Made by a program: the position numbers and the translations under genes. This document shows positions 34,521-43,746 of a DNA stretch of 64,000 bases, in pieces. The notes beneath the pieces are model-generated. The model made no database searches and was not told the DNA's origin. It worked only from the letters and a program-made list of their open reading frames with translations. The DNA is taken from positions 443,986,334 to 444,050,333 of the forward strand of contig NC_085137.1 of NCBI RefSeq assembly GCF_035046485.1. The letters run 5' to 3'. How positions within the stretch are numbered: position 1 is the stretch's first letter; the number at the start of each line of letters is the position of its first letter. The DNA comes from Aedes albopictus. Taxonomy: Eukaryota; Arthropoda; Insecta; Diptera; Culicidae.

Positions 34521-35004
34521 CGTCGGATGAAGAACGATATTTAGTCGTTTGATTGCGTTTGATGACTGCGAAGCCGAAAAACTTCCCTGGTTATACAGAG
34601 TTTTCAGTCGATAGCGCTCTACGTTATTTTCAAATTATTACAAGTTTTACACCCTACGCCGATAAAGTCCACGTAGATAAATATATTTGACCGAAAAAAA
34701 ATTAAAAATAATAATGGGGGTAAAATAATAATGGGGGTAAAATAGACAATCGGTTCAAATTTCACTAAAATTTCATAATTTTTTTTTGCAAACTCCAGAA
34801 TCATCAGCCGTCATACATATCGTGAGATAGTTGAAGTAAAAAGTTATAAAAAAATATTTTCCATCAACAAAATATAATTTTCATCCAAAAACAGTGCTTG
34901 TTTTTTACACTATATTTACAATAATTTTTTAAGTGTGTTTCAAAGTTTGTATTAAAAGTTTAAAAACAACAAAATAAAGGTATCGTATGAAATTTGATAG
35001 TTTG

Positions 35005-35223
35005 TACCGTGGGTGCACAGTTATGGATCACACACGGTTACGGATCAATTCGATGTTTACGGTCAAATGTCGCCTAACTGCACAGCATGACATAAAATAG
35101 CATAGTCTTCATAGCATAATCACTATACTATGCCACGCCATGCCATGCTAAGCTGCAACATACGATCGTAAACATTTAATTAATCCGTAACCGTGTGTGA
35201 TCCATAACTGTGTAACCACGGTA
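35005..35223. mobile_element. TA-flanked foldback MITE (219 bp)
   Basis: TACCGTGGGTGCACAGTTAT at 35005 is mirrored by ATAACTGTGTAACCACGGTA ending at 35223. The arms stay similar for about 65 bases (shared GATCACACACGGTTACGGAT). TA at both ends suggests a mariner-type MITE. Nested in the 33904-35298 element. Confidence 0.8.
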
Positions 35224-35346
35224 TTTAAAAACAAACTGTTATATAACTTTTAACAACTTGTTCATTTTACCCCATCGATTGTCCATTTTACCCCCACCGA
35301 TTTTTTCCACGCTATTTTGATGAGTTTCACACGATAAACCACTCCA

Positions 35347-35493
35347 TTGACGAACAGCACTCACCTGACCCGAGAACTCCGACACCAGATCGGAACCGCC
35401 TCCATTCAGTATTGGAAGATTCTGATTGAAAACGGCCCCGCTCCGGTGTCAGAGCCCCCGGGTCAGGTGAATGCTGATGAATGCTGTTCGTCG
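35347..35493. repeat. GC-rich imperfect inverted repeat
   Basis: GACGAACAGCACTCACCTGA on the left and TCAGGTGAATGCTG...CTGTTCGTC on the right are inverted, with shared CCGACACC / GGTGTCAGAG. Each arm contains a GTCAGGTGA word that mimics a splice donor, which makes spurious exon calls likely. Probably a small foldback element. Confidence 0.55.
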
Positions 35494-35984
35494 ATGCACA
35501 AGTCAAGACAAGTTCATACCGTCTGCACGCAAAGAAAGAAAAAAGGGACGCCAGAACGCACTCCAATCTAAAGTAGCTCCCCCGAACTGCTTTTTCCAAT
35601 TCCATAAACCCACGCACCAACCGCAAATAAGAAAGAAAAACAGCACATCTTTAACACAAAATATTTAAGCCTTTAAATGGAATTCGCTCACCCGGGAAAT
35701 GTATCAATAGAATCGTCTGCCTTCTCAATGTCGGTCATCCAATTCGACTACGTGTCAAAGCGGTCGGCGTTGCTGCTTGCTCCATCGATGCTTTCCCCAT
35801 CTTTACCAACTGCCACTCCACTTCATGATGGGGAACAACTTTTTTTTGGTAACACATTTTCCAATAATTACGCTACACAATTCAAGAACTCATTTTCTAT
35901 TCACAAGTAACAAAAACAGAAAAACTTTTAAAAACAAGAAAATGCGGACGCGAGAAAAAAAATGACAGCATAAAATTTTTCTTT
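35494..35984. other. Unassigned DNA ending in an A-rich patch
   Basis: Several 60-77-codon frames on the plus strand overlap without domains. The stretch after 35900 is A-rich and leads into the SINE poly-T. No gene called. Confidence 0.3.
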
Positions 35985-36180
35985 TCTTTTTTTTTTTTTT
36001 TTTTTTATCTGTATTAACGAGATTTTTAGCCCTAGGCTAGTTCATCTCGGGGACCCACGCTTTACTTCCCTTCCGAAGGAAGAACTCACATTTTGTGAGT
36101 TTGTCGGGAGTGGGATTCGATCCCAGGTCCTCGGCGTGATAGTCAAGTGTTCTAACCAACACACCAGGTCCGCTCCACAA
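35985..36180 (-). mobile_element. Feilai-like tRNA-derived SINE, near full length
   Basis: On the minus strand the copy starts GGAGCGGACCTGGTGTGTTG, with an A-box region TGGTGTGTTGG (36156-36166) and B-box GGATCGAATCC (36113-36123). A body with CTCACAAAATGTGAG and GGGCTAAAAATCTCG follows, then poly-A (T-run on plus, about 35988-36006). This order matches the Aedes Feilai SINE family as I remember it. Transcribed by Pol III from the internal promoter and moved by LINE enzymes in trans. Confidence 0.8.
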
Positions 36181-36351
36181 GAAAATATTGTTGATGTTTT
36201 CGCATTTGAAAGTGGGCGCTATTTATTAGCGCCCAGGACATCCTGTCTACCATGATTCCAACGCATTGATATAGGCCGTGTCAGGGGCCTGCATTTTTGT
36301 TTCCAGTCTTTGGCATAAAAGCGCTCGTATCGCTTTGTTGGCTAGTGTGTT
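36181..36351. other. Spacer with a short perfect hairpin
   Basis: TGGGCGCTA and TAGCGCCCA at about 36213-36236 form a 9-bp stem. Nothing else is recognised. Confidence 0.4.
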
Positions 36352-36957
36352 TTAACTCTCAAGAGGATACCTTAAATGAAGGTCCGTTTTGGGACCCTGG
36401 GGTCCATTGGACCCCAACATATATTCTCGCGTATCTCGTGATCCTTACTTTTTGAAAAGGTGATGTTTTCAGCAAAGATGTTAGGAAAGTCAAGGCCTAT
36501 CTAGTGATGAACAATTTAGTTCGGGAAGTTTCCGCTAGGTGGTGCTAGTGAGCATTGAAAAATGCCCCCAATCTACAGGATATAACGTACCTAAACAAGC
36601 GGACAAGGACAAGACGTACCGAGACAATAGGGTAAATCCGATGTCAATTATTCACAGGTCCGGGTGAACGTATATGTTTGCCTGTATTTGTCGATAAAAA
36701 TATGTAAACAAACCGATCAGCTGATCGCGACGTCACGTTCGCCAGGAAATTTGTTCGCAGCTTCTGGATCGTGACGTCACCTTCGGCAACTTCGTGCGAT
36801 TTCGGCTTGCCGAAGTTGACATGACACGACTACTACTTCAAAATTATCATATCACAAACACCACTTTGCCCGATGGGCCTAACCTGGTGAAATTTAGAAC
36901 ATTGGGGTAAATCGCACTGCTCTAGACGAGTAGACATATATGCCCAGCGGGTCAAAA

Positions 36958-37113
36958 GGGGTCATTCAAATATTACGTAACGCAAAGGAGTGGGAGGTGG
37001 TCTAGCGCTGTGTTACGTTTCATTCAAAATTTTCCATACAAAAGTTGTTACACGGAGAAGGGAGGAGCCCTTAAGTAGTCAAATTTTACGTTTCGTAATA
37101 TTTGAATAAACCC
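36958..37113. mobile_element. Harbinger-like MITE (copy 1)
   Basis: GGGGTCATTCAAATATTACG and (inverted) GGGTTTATTCAAATATTACG form the ends. The interior is G-rich (GGAGTGGGAGGTGG). It belongs to the same loose family as 37661-37810, 50625-50779 and 56904-57072. No clean target duplication at this copy. Confidence 0.6.
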
Positions 37114-37486
37114 AAGAGGAATCAGAGACAAACAGACGTAACACTATTAAAATTTAATTCTCATATATCTCAGGATCCTGATTACTTATATAGTTGATGT
37201 CTTCGGCAAAGTTGTTTGGTTGGTCAAGAACTTAAAGATTATGGACCATTTGATTCGATATTACACCACTAGCCAGTGCTAGATAGCATGCAAATTTTTT
37301 ATCTCATAATATCTCAGGATCCTGATTTCTTAGAAAAATGGTGTCTTAGTTGTTGGGTAGGTCAAAAATGTTCAGTTGATGAGCCATTTGATACGAACTC
37401 TCCTATTGGGAGACGCTGATGCGGGATGCTTATTATTTATAGAGATGGTGTCTACAGCTGTTATTTGGCAGGGCATGGACCTACCG

Positions 37487-37861
37487 AATATAGACACTAT
37501 AGAATCTACAGACTTGGGGAGAAATAGTTGAATTACGCAATTTTAGAGTGTTTTATAGTGAATTTAGTGTGTACTAATAGAAAATGACGTCACACAACCC
37601 ACAGTCGTTATCGTTCCGTAAATCTCGTTTGGCTAAACGAATTGACAGATCGCTTGGTTATGGGCCATCCATAAATGGCGTAGCATTTTTTTTGACGATT
37701 TTTGACACCCCCCTTCTCCCCCTATTTTCCCATACCTAATACATGGCTCGTAGCATAATCAGAGACTCTCCCCACCACCCAAAAATGCCACTTCATCTAT
37801 GGACGGCCCCTTACAGTTGTCTGCACCTTGGAAAGCATATGGAATCTATAGTGTCTATATT
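37487..37861. repeat. Inverted-repeat element ATAGACACTATAGA
   Basis: AATATAGACACTATAGAATC (37487) is mirrored at 37841-37861 with one or two mismatches. It encloses a Harbinger-like MITE (37661-37810). Possibly a MITE of its own or part of the host element. Confidence 0.45.
37661..37810. mobile_element. Harbinger-like MITE with TTA target duplication (copy 2)
   Basis: TTA at 37658-37660 and 37811-37813 flanks TGGGCCATCCATAAATGG and (inverted) GGGGCCGTCCATAGATGA. A 3-bp TWA duplication with GGGCC-type ends fits PIF/Harbinger. 150 bp, non-coding. Confidence 0.7.
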
Positions 37862-37977
37862 ACAGATTATGGGATATATACAATTATACTTTGATCATAA
37901 TCTACACAATTTTCCATTGCTTTCTGAAAATACAGGATGACTTAATTATGAGGCTTGCATAGAACGTTCCATACAAG

Positions 37978-38242
37978 CACAGAGATCAGACATCCAAGCT
38001 CAGTTTCAAAACTGTGTAAGGAATTAAACGTTCATTTGAAATGGCAACACAAGTGGCAACATCGTGGTGGCGCTGCTATCCCAATGTTCCCACGCTGTTG
38101 TCGGTGGTGAATATAAAACTTATGTAGATATGCGTACTCACCACTAATTGTAGCAACTTGCCGCATAGGTGACGCTAGTGTTGTCAACGCTAAAAAAATT
38201 GAATCCTTGCACAGCTTTCGAGACAATTTTCTGTTCTCTGTG
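37978..38242. mobile_element. TIR element with CACAGAGA ends (265 bp)
   Basis: CACAGAGATCAGACA at 37978 and TTCTGTTCTCTGTG ending at 38242, with a second inverted block (CTGTGTAAGGAATT / GAATCCTTGCACAG). ATACAA occurs on both sides, a possible partial target duplication. A solitary related end (TGTCTGTTCTCTGTG) lies near 39735. Confidence 0.55.
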
Positions 38243-38310
38243 ATACAAAATATATTTTCATGAAAAATCGAATAAAATGGAATTTAAATTTCAACGTTTC
38301 CTTTCCGTAA

Positions 38311-38940
38311 CCGGGAGGAACTCCTGGAGGAATCCCGTGAGGAGTTCCTGGAGGAATCCTGGCAGAAATTCCTAGAGGAATCTCGAGAGCAACTCCTAGA
38401 GGAATCCCGGGAGAAATTCCTGAAAGAATCCCGAGAGGAATTCCTGGAGGAATGCCAGGAAGAACTCTTGGAGGAATCCCGGGAGAAATTCGTTGAGAAA
38501 TACCGGTAAGAATTCCTGGAGAAATCCCAGGAGGAATTCCTGAAGCAACCCCCGGAGGAATTCCTGAAGAGACCCCAGGAGGAATTTCAAGTGGATTTCC
38601 TAGAAAAACTCATGCAGGAAACCCGGGAGGAAATTCAGGAGAAAACACGGGAGCGATTCGGAGACAAATTCCTGAAGAAATTCTGGGAGAAATTCGTGGA
38701 GGAATCTCGGAAAGCATTTGTGGAAGAATCCTTTTACGAATTCCTAGTTGAATCCCTGGTGAAATTCCTGAAGTAGTTTTGGGAGTCATTTCCGGAGGGC
38801 TTTTAAGTGGATTTCCCAGATGAAATCGTAGAGGAACCTCGGGAGGAATTACTGAAAGAATCCCTGTATTAATTTCTGGAAGAATCCTGGTAGGAGTTCC
38901 TTCAGAAATTTTGGGAGGAATTCCTGGAGGTATCCGGGTG
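38311..38940 (+). repeat. 12-bp-periodic minisatellite block with near-open frame
   Basis: GAACTCCTGGAG, GAATCCCGTGAG, GAGTTCCTGGAG and similar 12-mers run in strict phase, alternating TTCCTGGAG and CCCGGGAG types (24-bp higher order). Because 12 is divisible by 3, one plus frame stays open from 38315 to 38778 apart from TAA at 38507-38509. It spells an EEFLEESR-like 8-residue pattern. I treat the frame as a by-product of the repeat. Confidence 0.75.
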
Positions 38941-39620
38941 AGTCAATTCTGAAGTAAATTATCCACCAAATTGGTAGTATTGGTATTGTGAACAGAATGT
39001 AATTATATTGTGTTATTCTCAAGATATTCACTTCAAAAGAAGCGTACTTATTTAAGGACGCTTGCCACTCGGTAATCTAGGATGCTGGGCATATACGAAC
39101 TAATTAGTACCATTTTGCAGAAACACTTTACAATAATTTACATTACCAAATAATCCTTGATGTATTGTACACTTTTGCCGAAGACACAAACTTTCTATAC
39201 ATTCCGAATCTTAAGATATTCAAGCTAAATTTAACTTTTAATCCATAATTTGAATAAACAATAGCACCACCTACTGAGCTAATTCCAATTCAATTTGTTC
39301 GTCACAAGATTGCCCTTGGTCTATTGAACAATTTTATCGAAGACAGCATTATTCTAGGAAGTGACGATCACAAGATACAATCATTCGTGTCGTGGGGTCC
39401 AATGGACCCCAGGGGACCAAAATCGCCCGGTTCAACTTTGACATAAAAAATAATCTATAGTACGCCATGAAATATTTGTTATTTTTGCACAAATACCTCA
39501 TCGAGTTGTAGTTTGAAGGTACTGTGAAAACGGGACCGATATATCAATCCAAACTTTTTTGTGAACACTTCAAAGTGGCTCTGGGGTCCAATGGACCCCA
39601 GGTATCCATTAGAGGGTTAA

Positions 39621-40873
39621 TGATGAACACTGCCATCGTGTGGTCAAATCGAGTTTATAAGTGGGACAGTCCCCGTCGATGGCGTTGAGGTACACTTAAA
39701 TCCTTTTAAGTCCTATTTTCGTTTGAGCTTAAATGTCTGTTCTCTGTGCTTATTCATAGATACAATGTTTTATACATACTCTGCTCTACATTCCTGCCTA
39801 GTAACAGAAATTTCTTTGAACAGAATCCTTTGCAAAAAAACAATTGCTCCAACATTCCTTCCATTTCCCATTCATCATCATTAATCAAATTTCCAATACC
39901 CCAGCCAATCCGTTCCATCCAACTGTCGGTGTCTCACCGACAACAACTGTCGCCCTGACTGGTACCACGCTGGTACCGAGCCCTTCTGACTTGTTTTCAC
40001 ACAAAACGAATACGAATACCGTGCAAAACTAAATAACATTACACGGGCGGAAGCCCGTGTGTCCCCTGCATTCTCTGCCCTTCGGTAGAAGGGCCTGCAC
40101 CAGGCACTGAGCTAGGTCAGTAGCAGGCAGCCAGCAGATCCTTAGGGATAATCAACCCTGGTGTCGTTCACTTGCAATGTTTGTTACGCCCCACTCCTTC
40201 TTCATTGTAATATCCTCACTTTCAAGAAAGAGAGAGCATTTCATTTTACACTTCCTTTGGCAGATGCCCGTCCGGTGCTGCAACAAAGTTGCTCCAACAA
40301 CGAGCGAGCGATTGCGAAAAACAACTTCGAACAAGTTCGAACTCGATATTCATTTTAATAAGTTTGGCAAATTAGGAGATTTTTGCCACTCACTGCTGCT
40401 ACTGCTGCTGCTGCTGGACCGGTTGGAATGGAATCGATGAGGTGGAAAAAGGTGTTCTTGTTGGGATGCAATGCTGGGCGGGTAAGATTTCTCCGGAGTT
40501 GAAAGGTGTGCTAATCAATTATGCTAATCGGGATTACTCGATCAAGATTTATGCTTTGTTGTTTGATATCTGAATGGAGCTAGCTTCTGGCATTATGCCG
40601 TTTGCTAAGGGTGTACGATGTATGTATACGAGCACAGTGTGATTTATACAATAATATACAATTTATACAATAATATACAATAAATATTATAATAAAACAA
40701 AAAGTAAAAAACAATCCAAGTAGAATCCCTAAAGAATTACTAATAGAATTTCAGGCAGAATTCTAAGAAAAAATACTAGACGAGTTCCAAGAACTCCTGG
40801 AGAATTTCTGCAGGAATTCCAGGAGAATTTCCTAGAAGAATTCCAGGAAGAATTTTTGGAAGAACTCTTCAAG
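39621..40873. other. Low-repeat stretch with CTG microsatellite, no gene
   Basis: Contains a small hairpin ACGGGCGGAAGCCCGT near 40042, a TGGTACCACGCTGGTACC duplication near 39959-39977, and a CTG/CTA trinucleotide run at about 40392-40416. 40700-40873 is decayed GAATTC minisatellite. Overlapping frames (87 and 65 codons) at 40161-40440 carry no domain. Confidence 0.4.
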
Positions 40874-41140
40874 GAATTTGTCCGATCACGGACACTCGGT
40901 TAGCAGCAGAAGGGCCGACTCCTTCCTCTGAAGGAGTGCCAACAGCAGAGGACAATAGTCCGGTGGAGAGACGGAAAATTATCCTGAATAACTCCTTCTT
41001 AGCCTTGAAAAAGGCTGGTTTGGTATCCGAACTCCAGGGACTTAATAAAACACTTCACTGTTTCTTTCCACTTTTACTTCACTTTAATGTTAACACTTCG
41101 ATAACTTATTACAAACTGAATAATGATACGGAACATAACT

Positions 41141-41150
41141 CCCTTTTATA
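41141..41150 (-). promoter_or_regulatory. TATA box of the solo LTR
   Basis: The minus strand reads TATAAAAGGG preceded by GGGG. It lies about 45-95 bases downstream of the two GAACATTC dyads, a normal Pol II promoter layout. Confidence 0.6.
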
Positions 41151-41180
41151 CCCCATTCCCCATATACACGCTACCGCGAT

Positions 41181-41235
41181 CACGTGCTCCAGAACATTCT
41201 AGGCGCGCATTCGCGCCGCCGCCGATGGAACATTC
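41181..41235 (-). promoter_or_regulatory. E-box and heat-shock-element-like dyads
   Basis: GAACATTC occurs at 41192-41199 and 41228-41235, each an inverted GAAnnTTC pair; the first extends to a third partial unit (AGAATGTTCTGGAGC on minus). A palindromic CACGTG E-box is at 41181-41186. The match to the heat-shock factor consensus is by eye. Confidence 0.5.
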
Positions 41236-41606
41236 TCGACGCATCGCGTAGCCGTCGTCACGGTCGTCACCACGGCTGTACGCCGCCGCCGCTCTCTCGT
41301 CGTCGTCGATTCTCTCTCTCGTACTCTCGTTCGTCGTGTTCATTCGTCTCCTCGGCGGACGACGGTGCGCATCGTCGTTGTCGTCGCTCTCAACAGCCAG
41401 CCAGCCTGCTGCGCAACTGTCGTTCGAGTGGGAAGTGCGTGTTCATTTTACACACAAACACATGTAAATGTTAGCAGGGAGACCGAAATATCCCGCGGTC
41501 GACTCGGGGTTAGTAGGATGGGATTTTGGGATTGGAATACTGTTACTGTGGGAACACACGTGACATACATTTACAAACTATGTTCGCTCTGCGCGCGGAC
41601 AGAATT

Positions 41607-42774
41607 CTTCCAAGAACATCTTTAGAATATCTTCCAAGAATACCAGCAGGAAGAATTGCAATAATTCCTCTAGGAATTATTCCAAGAATATGTCCAAGAA
41701 TAATCCCTAGAATACTTTTAAGAATTCTTCCAAAAATAGATAGAAATTCTTTCAAAAAAAATGCTGGAATTCTTCCAAGAATTTTCGTAGGATTTTTTCT
41801 CAGAATTCCTCTAGGAACTCTTTCTTGAATTTATCTAGAATTTTTAAACTGGAACTTTTAGAAATCCTCTTGGAAATCATCCGGATTTTCTTTTTGGAAT
41901 TATTCAAGAAGTTCCCTCAAGAGTTCTTTCAGAAATTCTTCAAGGGTTTTTTCTACATTTTTCCTGGTAATGCTTTAGTGGATTCTCCAAGTATTTTTCT
42001 AAGTAATCTTCCAGGTATTACTGAAGGAAGTAGGCTAAAAATTTCTTTCGAAATGCCATAGGGAATTTCTGTACAAATTCCTGAATGAATTTCTCCAGGA
42101 ATTTTATCTGGGATTTTTTAAGAAATGCTTCCAGACTTCTCCCACAAGCTTTTTAAAGAATTTCTCCAGAGTTGAATCAGGAGTTCTTCCAGAAGCTCTT
42201 TCGAGATTTTTTTAATGATGATTTTAGATCTTCTGCCAATATTTCCAGAATTTTTTTAGGAAACCTTCCACTCTGAATTATTCAAGGAATTCTTCCGATA
42301 ATTCTGCTAGATATTCCTCCAGGCTCCAAAGGTCCTTGTAGGAATTCTTCCAGGCAACCCTGTTAAAGTTTTTTAAGAGTTCAATCTAAAAAATCCCTTC
42401 GAGGATCCATGTAACAATTCCTCAAAAAAATCGTGAAATACCCATCAGGGATCCTTTTAAGATTTTTTCTTATTATTTATGGACATTCGAATTCGATCAC
42501 CGGAGCAACGTTTGGATAGACAATTATTCTTGTGGAGGTTTTGAAAACTATAATAAAACCTAATGTCGTTTATATTGATTTTATGATGGTTTTAAGAACC
42601 TCTTCTAGTCTATTTGACTGAAAATATTACTAGGGCAATAAATCTTTTGAAATTCAGGCAGAAATATACTCAGAGAATCCACTAGTGATTTCATTAGAAG
42701 TTTTTCAGAGGTTTCCAAATATCAGCGCCCCTATACTGGTACAACCCAATGCAAATGATTGAAATTATTATTCT
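41607..42774. repeat. Decayed minisatellite plus a TIR-element relic
   Basis: Up to about 42470 the text is diverged TTCCAAGAATTCC/CTCCAGGAATTC. 42520-42640 (GGTTTTAAGAACCTCTTCT, AAAATATTACTAGGG) resembles the interior and end of the CCAAGTAA MITE family. No gene. Confidence 0.55.
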
Positions 42775-42862
42775 TTTTTCTGTATCAACGATTTTTTAGT
42801 CCTAGGTTAGTTCATCTAGGGACCTACGCTGTACTTCCCTTCTGAAGGAAGAACTCGCATTA
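42775..42862 (-). mobile_element. Feilai-like SINE fragment (3' part)
   Basis: On plus it reads CTGTATCAACGATTTTTTAG, CCTAGGTTAGTTCATCT and TTCCCTTCTGAAGGAAGAAC, matching the 3' half of the copy at 35985-36180. It is truncated within the body, so both Pol III boxes are missing. Confidence 0.75.
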
Positions 42863-43268
42863 AAATTCCTCCAGGAATACTTCCAAAAATCCCCCAGGAA
42901 TATTTTCAAAATTCCTCCAGGAGTTCTTCAAAAATCCTTCCAGGAATTGTTCCAAAATTACTCCAGGAATTCTTCCAAAATTTCTACAGGAATTCTTCCA
43001 AACCTTCTACAGGAATTCTTCCAATATTCCTTCAGGAATACTTTCAAAATTCCTACAGGAGTTCTTCCAAAATTCCTCCAAGCATTCTTCCAAAATTCCT
43101 CAAGGAATTCTTCCAAAAATCCTCCAGGAATTCTTCCAAAATTCCTTTAAAAATTCTTCCAAAATTCCTCCAGGGATTCTTTCGAAATTCTTCCAGGAAT
43201 TCTTCCAAAATTCCTCCAAGTATTGTTCCAAAATTTCATCAGGAATTCTTCCAAAATTCCTCCAGGAA
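42863..43268 (+). repeat. 23-bp minisatellite array, left diverged segment
   Basis: About 17 copies of a unit composed of TTCCAAAATTC plus CTCCAGGAATTC, with several substitutions per few units. It ends abruptly at GGAA where the 43269-43746 element is inserted. Confidence 0.9.
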
Positions 43269-43746
43269 CCCGAGCTGAAGGGCATACCTTACAAATACCA
43301 TGCGAAGAGCAACATGTGCTCTAATACCTAAAATTGTTATTGCAGCGTTATTGTACGAAATGTTATGAGAACATCACAATAACAGTTGGAGGTATTTGAG
43401 CAGAGTTTGGTATTGATGTAGTATTTGCTAATTCAGCAGTGAAAATAACCGAAGAACAAGATTTGCTGAAGTCATCGAACATATGAAACATTTAATAACA
43501 AGAAATGCTATGAGTTTGTTATTCAATAACTTTGGAATAACAAATACAGCAATAGAAATTTTAGGTATGTATTTATTATTGAGATAACAAGACTTGTTAT
43601 TTTCTAGGTGTTATTTATACAAAATTTGGGTATTCGGTTTTGTTATTTTGCCTCTTATTACCACCTAATGAAGGGCATATCAAGGTATGGTAGTATTTAA
43701 GATAAATACCTTGATATGTTATTCACTTGTTATTTTCTTCTGCTCC
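43269..43746. mobile_element. 478-bp TIR insertion splitting the array
   Basis: GGAA is repeated at 43265-43268 and 43747-43750, and the minisatellite phase resumes across it, which marks the boundaries. Ends CCCGAGCTGAAGG and (inverted) GGAGCAGAAG are weak inverted repeats. A hairpin TATCAAGGTAT / ATACCTTGATA sits at 43678-43717. The interior is AT-rich with recurring TTGTTATT. Superfamily unknown; no coding frame. Confidence 0.65.

Larger units (their letters stand above)
34161..34622. mobile_element. Penelope-like element remnant, copy A, perfect inverted arms
   Basis: Flanked by the 13-bp direct repeat GTTATTTTCAAAT (34148-34160, 34623-34635). Arms 34161-34331 and 34422-34592 (171 bp each) are reverse complements with no mismatch that I found, around a 90-base centre. 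A 30-base asymmetric tail (34593-34622) contains CAGTCGATAGCG as in copy B. Each arm holds a hammerhead-type core. Inverted terminal repeats and target duplications longer than 10 bp fit Penelope-like elements; the reverse transcriptase is missing. Confidence 0.8.
33904..35298. mobile_element. TIR element with GGTGGGGGTAA ends, carrying two insertions
   Basis: GGTGGGGGTAAGTGGACA at 33904 and TGTCCATTTTACCCCCACC ending at 35298 are inverted, with a second inner inverted GGGGTAAAATG pair. Additional GGGGGTAAAATA copies lie near 34715-34743. The element hosts a Penelope-like copy (34161-34622) and a MITE (35005-35223). No transposase frame. The ends resemble those at 47535-48199. Confidence 0.6.
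36356..39616. mobile_element. piggyBac-type non-autonomous element, TTAA-flanked, heavily nested
   Basis: TTAA at 36352-36355 and 39617-39620 flank inverted termini CTCTCAAGAGGATACCT and (inverted) CCCTCTAATGGATACCT, 13 of 17 matching. TTAA plus a CCCT-type end fits the piggyBac superfamily. The palindrome GGGGTCCATTGGACCCC lies at 36399-36415; its complement form lies at 39394-39410 and 39583-39599. Internally an ATCTCAGGATCCTGAT...TCTTCGGCAAAG module of about 140 bp recurs (about 36430, 37150, 37300, and inverted near 39180). No transposase frame. Contains at least five later insertions. Confidence 0.7.
40879..41601 (-). mobile_element. Solo LTR, 723 bp, in minisatellite
   Basis: TGTCCG at 40879 and CGGACA ending at 41601 form short inverted LTR ends; GAATT lies directly outside both (40874-40878, 41602-41606) as a 5-bp target duplication. 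The flanks on both sides are GAATTC minisatellite, so the insertion interrupts it. A TATA box and upstream heat-shock-like elements read on the minus strand, which sets the likely orientation (U3 at high coordinates). No internal region remains: the outcome of LTR-LTR recombination. GAATT is common in the surrounding repeat, which slightly weakens the duplication evidence. Confidence 0.7.

Noticed and set aside
35327..35626. Exon with splice donor on the minus strand
   Set aside because: The CAGGTGAGTG donor-like word lies in an inverted repeat arm and is mirrored on the other strand, so it is explained by the repeat.
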